Assembly (NCBI RefSeq): GCF_011397635.1
Contig: NC_064761.1
Coordinates: 31,103,643 to 31,167,642 of the forward strand
DNA: 64,000 nt
Source: Epinephelus fuscoguttatus
Taxonomy: Eukaryota > Chordata > Actinopteri > Perciformes > Serranidae
Direction of reading: 5' to 3'
The translations under genes were made by a program, and so were the position numbers. Of the stretch, positions 24,159-39,100 are shown piece after piece; positions within the stretch are counted from its first letter, which is position 1; every line of letters begins with the position of its first letter. The notes beneath the pieces were generated by a model, which was given only the letters and a program-made list of their open reading frames with translations, did no database searches and had not been told where the DNA came from.

Positions 24159-27100
24159 TTTAGTGGATAACTGCCCATGAGCAGTCATAAAGGAGGAAGG
24201 TGCCTCTTGATGACTGGCTGTTGTGTTTTTTTTTATCATGGGCTAGAAGCACACTAAAACACCTGACTGGCTGGTAATGAGCACATCTGCACACACATTT
24301 ACATGCTTTTTCAACCGCTAAACTGCACATCGCTGGGGGAAATAAATGTGTTGGTACATGTTATCTTCCAATGACAGACTCAGCTCTAGGCATGGATTTA
24401 ACAGGAGGGAACTTCTGGGAAGTAAAGAACAATATGTGGTGCACATATGTGGGAACATACAGTACACATACATGTACGTGTGTCTTTATGAGTACATTAG
24501 ACAACAAGGAGGAGTGTGGAGCAGAGTGGCAAAAAGGGGGTGAAAGAGAGTTTTGCATTACTTCATTTTACTAAACTTAAAATGTGAAGATGTGTCACAG
24601 ATGAAGAACTTTGCTGAATTCCTCAAAGAGCTCATTAAAACCCCTCAAAACTTATAAATTATCAGACTGACTTTGTTTTACACATATCACATTAAAATGC
24701 TAATGATGCCTTTACTTAACTCACAAAATCAGAGCAAATAAAAATCTCACAAGACTCGTTTTTTTGTGTGTTTTAACAGGCTTTCCTTGGCAGGACGTGT
24801 GCTCCCTGTGTCCTGGTAATCTGTCGGTAAAGGTTGAGGGCTGTCTACAAAGGAATAGAAAACTGTGTCTTGGGAATGGTTTTAAAAAAAGACGTGGGAA
24901 CATTTACGTCAATGAATAATCAGATTTTCCCAGTAAAAGGGAAGTATTACTCTAACTGTGTTATGAAGCTTTTGGGGCTAAAACTTAAATAAATAGACGC
25001 TTCATACATATCACAATGGTAAAAGTACAAAATGCAACGACTGGGGATGATGCATAACTTCTTTAGTGTTAGTGTTCCTCCCACTGCCAAGCCCCTTTGA
25101 GCACTCAGGATTCTGAGTACACTGTGTGAGCTTTCACTATCATCGTTACATCCTAGCAAGGGTGTAGGTTTTGTTTCAACAATGAAGGGGACACATATAA
25201 AAAGGGGGTATTGGGGGGTCCTCTGCCAGAAAATGTTGAGCATTTCCTGCATTCTGGTGGATTTTTATGCACCAATTTGTGGCTTTTGTGCATCAATTTA
25301 CAGTGTAAATGTCTTTAATCTTGTCAAAATAAAAGTCCTCTGCTACTTTCATGTCTCTATTGAGGAGATCAAATACAAATGTTCTGAATATTGAGCTGGA
25401 AATGTTTGATTAGGCGAGGCAAATGACTAAAAGTAAATTCATCTTTTCCTTTAGATGTACTTCATTCCATGCTTTCCATAACTTCTAAGGAGCATCCTCT
25501 CATTTCATTTTAAACACTTCAAAAGGCAACTATGTGCTCTGCAATTTCCTCTACCTTCAGGCGAGATAACCCACAGCAGCTGAACTGTACTGTATTGTTA
25601 CCTCAGTGCCAAAGAGTCTTCCCTGTTCCTGCCAATTCTTCATCTGTGTGAAGCTGACGGCTCTGAAACTGTGGAATTATGAATATTTTATCTCACACCG
25701 GGGATATATCTGCATCTATACACACCTGACAACGCTTTCTGGTTGTTTGTGACAATATGCAAATCAAGATATAGGGTAACTGTATGTGCATGCATCTCTG
25801 TATCAAGGCACAGTTGTGTGGGCTCTCTCCTCATCCATCCATACATCTGCATCTACCTCTTTCTTGCCTCGTGCTGTGCCTCTTTGTTCCCCTTCTAAAG
25901 TTTACAGTAAATTGCAGCCTCATTATTCTGCTGCCTGCAGCTTTGAGGTTGGGCTTCATCTCCCCGTGTCTGTCTTTATGATCAGCATCTGGACACCACA
26001 TGCTTCCCCAGGCTTTACCTACACACCCCACCACTCCCTCTTTCTCTATTGCTTCACAGATATCCATTTATTCTCCCCTCATTATATAATCTCAGAGCAC
26101 TAGGCCATCTGTCCTTTCACCTACTTGAGTAGAGTATTATCATCAATATTGTGGAGGAAATTGTAGGACAAAACAACCAAAGTCTGAATATACCTTGTTT
26201 TCAGTCAGAAACTCGTTTGCATGATATCCTTTGAATAGCAGAAAATTTCATATCACAATGTATGAAAAGTAACAGCCACATTACCTATAACATTACCACA
26301 CCTTTGTATATCTGCGAAAAGTTATTTGGTCTAGTCAGACTGCACTGCAGCAATCATTCAGTAAAACGTAGTAATATAATACGTTGGTCACATCTGCATC
26401 TCCATCAGCAGACGTGATTGTCAGCCCACTTCATCACTCTCTCTGGCTCTCTCCCTCCCTCTGTTTAAGGTAATCCACTGCAGAAGTGTGTCAGATAACA
26501 GGGGAGTGTGTCATGAAGGCAAAGGCTGACATCTGGCCTTAAACACAGAGGCTTGTCTCTGAGACTGGCCCTTTTAGGTAAACACAGGTCTGAAAGAATC
26601 CAGCAGCAGTGTCAGCTGACTGTTGATTAAATAAACGATCTAATATCGCTGCCAATAATGGCTGGGTGCTGCATGTAATTAAGAAGTAAGAATGCCTCTT
26701 TCAGACCCCAGTGTAAATGCCTTTAAAACATAATAACTATGCCGGCGTGTGCGTGTCTGTGTTGACTTTGCAGTATAGTCTCCCTGTGGAGGCTGACGTG
26801 GCTGCAGGTCTCTTGATGGCCTAGTGAGGCAAAAGAGAAAGAGGAGGGGGTGGACGGGCAGAGAGGTGGAGGTGAACGGGAAATTCCTCATGACTCTCAG
26901 GGTCAACAAAAGTAGCGAGGGCTGGCAGGCTTGCACTGAAGTGTAATATTCAGTATTTATACTCAAGACTGTGAAAAGATCTAGTTAGATATGGAAGAAA
27001 GTGTTGACTGTTGGTAGGAGACGGGATAAGAAACAAACTCTCACTTCTGATGAACTGAACTTTGCAAGAATGTCACACACTTTTTTGGGGAAAGTTTTAA

Positions 27101-30100
27101 ACACATTTCATTGTTTAAAAATTCCCAGCACAGGGATTAATTGACCCTGCAGTCCCAGGTGTCCTATAAGCAGTTTGAGGCCCCAATCAAACAGAGTTGT
27201 GTGGTGCACAGCCACAGAATCACACTTTTGCTATGAAGTAAACTCACAGACTCCTTAAAATCTGCATAAAAAATAGACAGTCAAAGGGCACCTGCTGTGG
27301 CTTTGATTTGGGGTAAGAGGCTGTTCTCAAATAGAACTCTGGTCACAGGCAAACATAAATCTGTGAGGGTGCATAATAATTTTAGAAAGTTGAAAAAGCA
27401 CAGGGAGTACCACCAGCTGGTCCAAGAGCTTCACCTGCATAATGGTCATTCCAAGGCTGATTCTGGGATGAGTCAGGGATAGTTTGACAATCTGCTGTCA
27501 ATCACCAGGCCTAATTACAGTTGTTTAAACGTTAGAAAGTAGTTGAGGCGATAGGACTTGGAGCTTGCTTGCCCGGGACAACATCTAAAGCAGTAGTTCC
27601 CAACTGGTCCAGCCGTGGGGTCCAGATTTGTTCTTAGTCATTAGTTTAAGGTCCACACAGTTTAAAATATACAGCGTCGTACTTGTGTTTGGACATGTCA
27701 TTGAGCTAGTTTGCTGACTCTGCTAAGTAGGTGTCTGTTAGCACTTCAAAATAAAAGCTCAGTGCTGGATATTCACTATACTTCAAAATAAAGTGTTTTT
27801 TTTACAAACTTGACACATTTGTGAGCCACTTGTGGTCCGTTCAGAATGAACCCACAACCCAATTTTGGACCGTGACCCACCAGTAGGGAACCACTGGTCT
27901 AAAGTGAGATTAAGTTGTTAGCTTAACACCAGTCATGTATGGTGTGCCACTGACTTGTTGTTATCACCACCACAGAAGGCCTGCATCTAAATTCACCTGA
28001 CAATGGGGAAAAACGGTGAAGATGATGAATGATGTTGGGCACTTTTCCACTCTAAGCTTCAATTTTATGTAGAACAGGAAAATGCGAGGTGCTCAGCAAC
28101 ACAAAAGCAGAGAGCAAACGTTTTACTATCATTGACAACCATTACAAAAAGCTGCCCCAGGCTGCTAAAATGCACTCTGTCTTATCTGAACCTTACAATG
28201 CTTTTGGAGTGTCAGGAATTTTTTTAGGTGCAGTACTGCAGGTGGCCAGCAGGTCAAACTGAGCAAGAGTGACTCGCCATGACGTGTCCATAGGCCCGTT
28301 TGCACCGTAGGAATTTCGGGGTAATTTTACGGGGCCGGGGCCGGGGCCGTTGGTGTGTGTCTCCACCGCAGGAACCACCCCCGAAGGACAGAGTTCCGGA
28401 ACTTTTACAGGGGCTAAACAAGTCCCTGCCTCGGGCTAGGTACTCAGAATGGCCCCGAAAGATTTACTTGGTGCTGATTGGATATACTCAAGGAGGGATG
28501 TGATGTCAACAGAAAGCAACAAAATAGCCGGCATTTTTAAAACTCAGCAGACGAGGGTTAGCTTGTTCATATAGCTTCCGCCGCCATGTAAAAAAAACCT
28601 CACTAAATGGCCCGTGAAAAAAATATTTTTTCCAGCGGATACCTTAGTTACAACATGATTGAGCTAGCAAAGCAGTTTTGTGTTGCTATGTATGGTATGT
28701 ATTCCGTTTTGGGAAATCACGATGTCGAGAAAGCATCAGTGGCTGCCGCTGACAGGGACAGCTAACGTTAACAGCAGCAAAGCTAACATCAGGACGTCAT
28801 CTGTTAAAAGCCTCCCGTTGTCGGATACGACATGAAACTACTCCAGTTAGCTCAATCTTGTTGTAACTAAGACATCCGCTGGAAAAAAAATTTTTTTTCA
28901 CTGGCCATTTATTGAGTTATTACAGACACCGGTAAGGGCTAACAGCTAACGGCATCCCTACATCGCCCCAGTAAATGGTCGCGCAACGATTACGTCACAT
29001 CCAGAGCCCGTAACTTTATAGGAACCTTCCTCGTACTCCACTCTCTCAGTGGAGACACGGTGGTTGAGAAGGCCGAGCGAGAGGACGTTCCTGTAGTAGT
29101 TCCTGCTCCCCAAATAATACCAGGAACTTCTTCAGTGGAAACGGGCCTCATGTTCTCCCAATACATACCCCTTCCTCTGTCCCATAGCATCAGGAAAGGT
29201 TTCCCTGGTCCTGCACTTTTTAGCCATGTGGTTCCAGGACAAAAAGTGTCTGAATGTATGTTTCTTTATCCTCCTGAGACCTGAACTTTTGTTTGGTATG
29301 CATTTTTAGTCCAATGTCCTCAAACAAGATGACAATTAAGTCACAATGTCCTCATATGAGACGATAATAAAGTCCCAATCCCAGTCCCTTTTGTGTCGGG
29401 GTCAGCTGCAGACTGACTTGGCAGAGATGACTGCCATGTTGTTTTGACATGTATTAGTGTATTGTGCTCTAACTACCACTAAAAGGCACAAAGAAGTGTC
29501 CACGAACGAGGACAGCAGGCCTAAGTTAAGCAGAATGAAGTATTAGGTCCAGTAAACCCAAATGATGTGATGTTCTCATATGAGGACACAGGATCTCAGG
29601 AGGATATGCTGATGATCTACTTTCACATGTCTACAATCTTGTAGCTTCCTTCCCTTCAGTTCTGGGCCAATTTGTTTAACTCTCTGGAAAGAACCTCAGT
29701 CACCATAACAGCAGGTTTCTCCCAGGTAATTTCCAAACACACTGTGATTTTCACTGGGTAGATTAGAGGAATAACGTGTCATTTTTTGGCACCAAAACCC
29801 TACAATATTTTGCTCTGAAAAGACAATTGTTCCTTAGATCGTCATGACAAAACTGGGTATTGAACTGCACTAATACTGTTTTAGTTTTCTAATGGACACA
29901 AGCAACTATTTACACAATGTAAGCAAAACCAGACATGCCATCATAGCAAAATATTATTTAAAACATGCTCTGGTTTTGAAGATGGACAAACAGAGAGAAA
30001 AAGGAACAGAGAGAAAGAAAACATGTGAAAACAGAAAACAGTGAAAGAAACAGATGGGAGGTGTGATGGAGAAACAGAAGCATGTCGGGAAAGAAAGAGG

Positions 30101-33100
30101 AAATGAAAGAGGGGTGGGACAGGGAAGGAGAGGGAACACTGTAAAATAGATGACACACACAGACAGATGGATGGGGCTATAATTATATTTCCTCTATGAG
30201 AACATGAGCACCAGTCTTTCAAATGAATACTCTACTGTTCATGAAAACATTGCTCTAAACACTTCACCTGAATGATGAACAGTGGCCCTGTGTCTTCCTC
30301 TTTCTACCAGTCTCCTTACTTCACCTTATCTTGTTATCCATATCCAGACCTCTCCCTCTCCAGATGAAATTGCTCATACCAAGATGTCCTTGTGTTTCAG
30401 TGTCTGCCAGCTCTACTGTTGCTGCGCTGCCAAGCTCTGACAATGCTGCTGGAAGTATGCAGGAACACATGCGGGCATCTAAGCAAGAATTCAAGAGTCA
30501 TCTTCACTTCGGGGGAGAGACAGAGCTCGAAAAAAAGGCTCAGGGACTGGAAATACAATTATGTGTATTTACTGAAACTTAATTGAACAGATATGTCAGG
30601 TCTACAGAGCAACTGTTCCCATGAGCACCTTCTTGCCACAGGATCGGGCCTGAATGTTGGCAGGTAAAACATCCTCAGCTGCGCCCCCTCAGCTTTGCAC
30701 AGAGTTTGCGGTTTGGGGCTCAATTAGGGCCTGGCAAAGATTAGCCTCTGAAGTCACTGTGTTTGGAAAATGGATATTGGGCCACTTAGTAATTTCTACT
30801 AATAACACCTCATCATTTCTTGTTAAATTTCCTTATTTCCACTGATAGCCCGCAGCTATATGAGCAATACAGTACCAAAAACGTGACTCAGTACCTCTCC
30901 AGTCAGACTGAATGCTCATTTCAAAGTGATGCATCACCGACCATATAGTCCATGTGCTTAATGTCCTCTTCAAAAAAAATGAATGAGCAACACAGCTGCA
31001 CTGCATGATATGTTCGTTCATTGTGAAGGACACAGGTATTTTAAGTTAGTCACATACTCGCTGTCCTGCTGCTGTCCATGGCTGAAAATAGTCCCAAACA
31101 AATGCACTATTTGCTCCTGTTTGAGACACATTTGCCAAAAATTACAGTGCTGAGCTGTTTTGGGAAATCATTGAGACACTTTGTTGAGTGAACCTACATA
31201 TTCTTGAGCTGTTTTAAAAGATTTACTTCTGCAGAAGATGCAAATGGGCCTGGGGCTGAGGGTGAGGTGACGCTGAAGTAGTATAGTAGTATGGTAAAGT
31301 ATTGAGAGAACTCATTGGTAGTTTTAAGAACACAACATCCCTAACAGCATCTTAATGGACCCTTTAACTTTATTTGGTCCTTATCTCATTGTAGTTATTT
31401 ACCTAATTTAAAAGAAAAGCTGACAATATTTGGTACTCTCACGTTTTGCAGTGGAAAAAATTTCACTGTCTAAAGCGACACAAGCATGTTCCATATGGAT
31501 GAAACATACTCCAGATGTGCTGCATCACTCGGGAAAAACGATGCCTGACTTTCGCACAGCAGAGAGGACCTGCCAGATGTGTTCGGACTATTGTATCTGA
31601 AGCCATCTGAGGCCACATCCACACTAATACATTTTTGTTTTAAAACTAAAACTTATCTCCATACACATGAGAGTTTTAGCATTGTTTTAGTAACAATCTC
31701 CATCTGTAATGACATAAAAACGCATCTCACATGACTGTTCATGTGCACTGGGCATGCACGTGCTGATGCAAAGAAAGCAGATTGTCTCCTCTGCTTAGTT
31801 ACGCAACACAATACAGAAATGGACAAAAGTAAATCCAAATATTTCTTTGCTTAGACTGACAATGAGGTGGAACTGTTACTGAAAGTAAGGCAGTAGTATA
31901 GGCCAGTTAAGGTGGCAGAAAACAGATTAAGAGTCATTGTAAAGCAAGTATTACATGAGAGCAGTACCAGCCAGGAGCATCATCCATCACCACAGGAAGC
32001 AATGGCAGTGGGGAAGAAATAATATTACCCAAACAGAAACAAAGGTATGTAGGCCTTGGTATAATGTTTTGGCTTGACATGCCATGACTGATACGACCCA
32101 ATCAATAAGCAAACGTGGATGTCTGCACGATCGTTTCGGGAAGTCTCTGTTTCTGCCCATCCAGAGTAAAATGCAACCCTGGAGTATTCAAACAAAAAAT
32201 GGGGTCAGCAGTACTTTTAAAGTTATTTGTTTTAGGGGTTCCGATGGACGCTTGGCGTAGATGTAGCAATAGTTATGAAGCTCTAGTGAAAGTCCAGTCA
32301 GGAAGACAGTTTTCTTTCTCACCCTGCCATTCCCTTCTTGCATGCATGTGCACTCACTATCTCTACATGTCATCAGCTGGTTCACAATCAACCAATAGCA
32401 CAGCGACACACCTTCTCTGTCAGCCCATCATCTTACTGCTCCTCATTTCAAATATGGTTCCCTGTCTGCCATTGTTTTTTCTTGCTGCTGTCATGCGCAC
32501 CCTCCACCTCCCCATCACCACCTAGTCTTTATGGTTTCTTCAGCCTCATCCACCTCAGCAGTCAGCAGCCTCAGAGTCAGCAGCCACCACCATCAGTGTC
32601 TAAATTTATCTTGCTGCCGCTCAGATGTCCCTCAATCACAAAATATCTTCTTTAACTTCTGTTAAATCTTAATTACCACAAATCATCTGTTTATCTCTAC
32701 ACTCATATTCCCTATTAAACATTATCTTTACTTCATCCTTTTGTCTCTCCTGATTGAAATATATTTTAATATGAAAACGTATTAGTGTGGATTTAGTCTG
32801 AGACTCAGTGTGTCTGTGTCAGATCGCTACTTTGTATGAAGTGTGAACCACGTAAGTTTTTTCAAAGCATATTGTGTTACAGTCCAGAAAGAAGATCCAA
32901 GCCACTTCCTCTGCTCCAGTGAAGCTTGAGTCATTACAAGCTGCTTATCTGGGAAATATCAGCCTGAGCTTCTGGAGGTTGTGCCAAATACCTGAGCAGA
33001 TGTTAAAAGACCTTTTTAGTTTCCCACGGATTAGATGTGACTGCAGAATACAAATCCTCAGGTGATACTGATCGGGAGGTCGGAGATGACTGTGGCCTGT

Positions 33101-36100
33101 TAGTGTGCATATGGAGGTTCTGGCCGACTGCGAGGCTTGTGAGGTAACTGGGGAAGTGAACGGAAAACAGGGGCTGAGCCAGAAGAGCAGAGCAGAAACA
33201 CACACCCCTTGTGTGTGTTAAAGCATTCAAACACACACAGGCATATAGGAAAATAGACATACATGCTTGTACATGTATATCCATACCTGCACTAGAACAA
33301 TGAAGCTAATCAGACACACTCATTTTACCAGTGCCAGTAGTGATGTAATTCGAAGTGACACACAGTGAAAACATATGCTGCTATCATTCACAAATGCCCG
33401 TGTTGTCAGCATCAGATAGCCTTTCCCATTGTTATAATTTATTCCATACACTTGGATTAACTGCTCTTTAAAATGATCAAACTCCCTGCCTGACAAAAAA
33501 ACAATTTGTGCTTCGCTGGTGCGTTCCCACAAAGGAATGGAGCCTGAGGTAACACACCTGGCACAGGGAAACTCATGCGATCCAGCATCACAAAACTGAT
33601 AACCTTATAAACCTCTCTGATTATTTCCATTGTCTTCAGCTTTAGTATCTGTCAGTTAGAGGAAATGAAAATAGGGAACAAAGAAATTTGCTCAGCACAA
33701 AAAAACCCTGATCAAACCGTCAGATGCGTCCACAGGCGGTTTGCAGGGCAGGGCGGTTAGACAAAAAGGGGCACCTCTTGCATGCTCAAATTAACATGCA
33801 CACACATAGTAATGTTTTAAATAGACATTTGACAGACAGATTAATATTTTCTATATTTAAATCTAAGAGTTGCATGGAATTAATATTACAGCTGTAGAGA
33901 CGTGGTCACGACTCTAGACTGGCACTTTTTTGTGAGTTTGCAAGTTAAAGTTTCATGTGGTTGCATTCATGTGAGCACATGATGCTGGCTGAGGTTTCTA
34001 CTAACAGTGACAAACAGAGTGACAGCTGACAACTCAACGTGTTTCATCCAGTAGCTGCTATTAGAAAGTTACCAGCGGAAACAGTTGTTTTGCAGCCTCA
34101 GTGTATTGATGTTTATTGCAACTTTCAACACACATCAGATCCAGTAGTGCTGTGGGTGAGACACTGAGCGAGGTGACAGAGTGGTGACTGCACACAGACA
34201 GGCGACTGCATCAGAGCCAAAGTAGCTTTTTCAAGTAATTAATTTCTTACACTGTCAGATAAATTAGGGAGTTCACTGAGTGCTGACCCTTTCTCTAGAG
34301 CACAAACTTCTTGTGTTTATTTGAATCAAGATTAAAGCACTGAACAGAAACAGATTATCTACATCAGAGTTTATTTAAATAAGTAAAATTATTTAAATAG
34401 GTAAAATTATATTGTGTATACCTCTGACCAGCAGTCTCTCTGACCTAGACAGGAACACAGGCCAAAAGAACAAACATGAATCATTTAAGTGTCCCATCAG
34501 GGCTCAGACATATCTTGATTTAAAAGGGCTTTTAAAGAGTAAAATGTGGCACTTGGTGCATGAAGAACAGGCCACTGCAGAGCCCAACACTGCAGTCAGC
34601 ATTAATCACACAGTCCAGGAGACCTTTACTCAGCATTCAAGTCCAATTTTTCATGGTCCATTTGCTGCTGCGTAACTCAGTGCACTCGTCAAAACAACTT
34701 AAATACTGGCTAGGTCATGTTATGTCATATTGCATATGGGCAAATCCTTTCTATCAAATGCCTGAGTGGAGCTGGAAATGGCACAGAGTGTCTAAAAATC
34801 CTGCATCAATCTCCTCCTGACATGTAGATACAGGATACAATTACATAAAACTTCTCTCAGTATCTGACAGGAGCTACAGTATACACAGCACATGTGTCAG
34901 CAAGGCATTCAGTGTGTACGTATTTGGGGTGCAGTGGAAAATTCTTTACTTTAATCACATCATACCTTGGGGATTTATAGTGGTGGCTGTATAAAACAGA
35001 TGTATTGGTTATTAAAAGTTTAACAAGTGGAGCTTTTATACCACAAATCCATCCCCGTCCCTTCATTGTCTATCATTATAAAGTACAATGATAGTCATAA
35101 ATATAAAATAAGTGGTTATATTGTGGCTGAGTAAATAAACAACATGACATGAAAAACAGTCCTGCAGGGAAGGCCGATGATGTCAGCGCTCTGACATGCT
35201 CTTTATGGCTTGGTCTTCTCTGGCAATTCCACAAATCATCATCTCGACACCCAGCACAGCACCTGGCTGGGAAAGCTCTTCCCCATATGAACACAGCCGG
35301 CGGGCAGTAAACAGCGGCCAGCAGCAGGCAGTGTGAACACGTTAAGACAAACACAGTGTTCACTGCTTATTAAATCCTCTATGATTTTCTTTGAAGCTGC
35401 TTACATAAAACAGTAACTAATAGATGCAGGGTGCCAAACTCAAATATTAGCTGGCAAAAGATGAAAGCTGTGAAATTCTCAACTTAACCTTAACTCACGG
35501 GGAGTCCAGTTAGCCACTGTGAGAAACTCTGTAGCCTGGGCTGCATGTCATCCATGTCCTCTTCTCCATATTGTCAGTCACGACCCGCCACTCTCATTTT
35601 CTTAAACACTGATGTGTTTTTGAGATGGAGAGAAAATCTTGTTAATAGTTTAGCTTCCTGCTAACCGGAACCAAAGTCTCATGGCTGCGGCTACAAGTTC
35701 ATGTTTATGTAGCTAATGTCAAACTCTCGAATCACAGCATGTCTTCCGTCTCACTCCCCACCGCTACAGACCACCTCACTGTGAGGAGAGTGGGCAGCAG
35801 CTCCAGAGACAGAACCCCAGTCAGCAGCTGCTGCACCTCGAATCCAACCAGTGCAAACCCCAGCTTTGGGGGCTGGACAGCCCAGACCATCTGCCAGATC
35901 AGCAAACTTTCTGTTGCTGCCGTTACACTAGTTAGACCCAGCACTGCTGCTGGCCACCAGTCTGACGTGACACCCAGTGCTAAGGGGGGTTTGCACTGGC
36001 CACATTCAAGCCTGCTCTCCTCCCGGGGAGGTGGTTTATAGCAGCGGATAGTGAGGCAGGGGGATGGGGTGGCTAGCCATCTAATACGCTGCTGGTTGCC

Positions 36101-39100
36101 CAGACGTCACCTATCGTGGCAGTGTGATACACAGACAGGCGCCGTCAGCTCATAATGCAGCCGGATGGCTGGAAGATACATCGCTGGATGGTGTCAGGTT
36201 GAAACACTGCCGGTAACGACATAATAAGAGCAGCTATAAAGTCCCCATAGGGCTGGTGGGAAGGGTGGTGGATGGGTTCAACAAACCCCAGACTTTCACC
36301 CAGGAGCCCTGTGTTTGCTTCCCGTATGAATGTAGAGTCAAACCATGATGTTTTCTTCTAAATCTAACCACATGCTTTTGTTGCCTAAAGACAACCATGT
36401 GCTTTTGTTGACATCCTGGCATCAGTAGCAGCATCCAGGAACATCAACAGCAGATGCAGGAGGATAGCCTGTAATATGAAGATGTGAAATGCTACTGACA
36501 AAGCGGCGATAAGTAACAATTTAGGATGAGAACTTGTTGGGTCATCTGGTGGGAGGGGCTCAGGACAGAGAGGGGGCAGCTGCAAGAGGAGGTTTTCAAA
36601 ATCTGCTTTTTTTTTTGCCTTCCCCAGATTTCTGCGTACCCAAGCTTTATATAACTCACATTGTTGTAGGATGTTTTTCATCATTATTGTCTTATATTTA
36701 TTTCTTAGGAGCTGAGAGAGCCAGGGCAGATGCATTTCATTGCATTTGAATGTAAAAAACTTCAATTTATGCTTTTGAGGTGCTGGATGGCAAAGTCTTT
36801 CACCTTTTGGACAGAACAAAGGGAGAGAGGAGAGTACTCGTGGTCAAGCAACTGTGGGAATGTGGATTAACCAACCTGCTAAATGCCCTCTGGGTAATTT
36901 CCCAACATTGTTGACCACCTTCTCTCCGCCCGACCATCCCCCCCTCTTTCTCTAATTCCCTGCATTCTTTCATTCTTTAACAGCAGTGTGAGAGTCTTTC
37001 TCACCACTCTGCCACTTCTCTGTCAGACCTGCACCTGCTTGCAGACGGAAAACTTCTGAAGGCAGATTCTTCTGACCATCCCAACTGTCAGCTTAAGTCA
37101 GGGGCTGGAGTAAGAAGGCGGAGGAGACCTGACCTGGGTGATCAGTCCAGATTATTTCATGTGTGAGCAGGCCAGAACTGGAAACTGTGTGTCCTCCTGA
37201 CATCCTCAGACCAGCCAAAGCCTGTCTAGTTTTTTGGAAGCGCACGTGATTTTGTCATCTGCTCGGGATGTTAAGCACTTTAAGACTTTTCAGCGTCTCA
37301 TTTTAACAATGTCTGATTTACATGTAGATTTTCCACTTCTTACATTTATTGAAGAATGCTGTTTTTCTCATTGCAAAACTCGTATGAAAATGATAATAAT
37401 AGACTGTCCAGATCATATCAGATGACTGCGAGGTAAAAATTTTGTCTGTGCTGTTAATGCAATGCAAAATCAAACTTAAAGAATAAAGAATAGAATTGTA
37501 ACGCCCTGGATCAATGGGAAGACATTTTAAAGAGGCAGCACATGATCTCTTTGATTTTTTTTTCGTGCACTGCATTTGCTTGAAACCAGAAAGGAAACTT
37601 AGCTGACTTTTCTAACTTTTCTGAGACATCCTCCAACTGTTCATCTCCATAAAGTTTATGTTTCAGCTCTAATGCACATTCTCACAGCAGCAAAACCTTT
37701 CCCAGGTCCCACTGGAGAGAAAAATACGGAGGTTAAAGGGGGGGCTGGGGTCCTACCGCTGCGACACAAGTTAGTGTCTCTCCTCTTTTATCACCACCCT
37801 GATCATTGTGTTTAATCATCTACATCCTTCTGCTCTACTCCTCCTTGTTCTGTCTCCCTTGGATTGCACGTTTGAAATGGTGGGGAGGAAAAACAATCCT
37901 GTGTTCTGCTCGGGCCTGAAGCTCCAGCGAGGAGCTACAGGGAGGAACATTGTGTCCCCGCGCAAAAAGTGGAGCTTCACAGCCAGATGCTGCCGGTGTT
38001 ATCTGTTTCTGCTTGATAGTTTCCCCAGTACTTTACATCAGTCTGCCCATAATGTATAAAGACAAGCTGTGGACAGCAGGAAAGTGGAGAAACCTGGCTG
38101 CTTTACGGGTAGAGATGGTGTATCATGAAACCGCAGAGTCCTTGGCTTGAGTCCAGCTGGAGACCCTCGTCTCACGTCATCCCACTCTCACTATTTCCCC
38201 GAGCTTCTGCACAGTCATATAAAGGCAAAAATGTCTCTTTCAGCAGTAAGGATCTTGACTTACTTCGTCAAATGTAACTGGATTTGCTTTACTCCTTTAC
38301 AACTTTCACGCCATAGTTGTCCTGATTGTCATAATACGGTCACTTAGTGCTCTGTAACACACTGTAAAATGCTACAATGTGGATTTAAGGTTTTAGTGAG
38401 AGCTGCATTACAATCTGGCATTTATTGGGTGGTTTGGCTTACATGTTGGGCAGTAATGATAATGACATAAAGAAACAAAGAGGCACAGAGCTGCGTGAGC
38501 TGTGTGGAGTAAAATGTGTCCTTTTCTTAACCAATTTAGCCACAAAAAGCAATTAAAGATTTTATTGTGAGAAAAAAAATCCTCACTCGAACAATACTTA
38601 AGATGTTTTAAGTATTTCAACTGTTTCACATTTGCTACTCCTCATCTTCATAACTGCCACAGGAACAAATTGGCACCACACACTGCGGCATCACATATGG
38701 AACTGTCTACCAGCTGAGTTAAAAATGCAAAACAGTTTTAATGTTGTTAATAGAGTAATAAATCATGGCTTAAAGAGAAACACCATTGTCCTTATACTGA
38801 ATACCACAGCAGACATGCAAGTATTTTGTATTTTGTGTGGATATGTGGATGTATTTGCTTTTCTTTGTCTCCTTTGGACAGGTGTTGCAAATAATAATTT
38901 CACTACAAACACTAAACAAAGTGTACCTGGTTATTGTGCATACATGTACAATACTGTAATATCCAAAGCTTAACAATTCAGTAGTTCTTATTTTCATCAT
39001 TTAATAGCTTCTTGGACGACCCTCCTACTGCACACACAATAATCTCAATGTGCTAAATACACTCATATGTGTTCACTAATAATCTTACAGGACTTAAAGC

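Noticed and set aside
35739..36041. 100-codon forward reading frame inside intron 1
   Set aside because: Ser/Thr-rich composition, no recognisable domain or splice context; nearby sequence is repeat-like.
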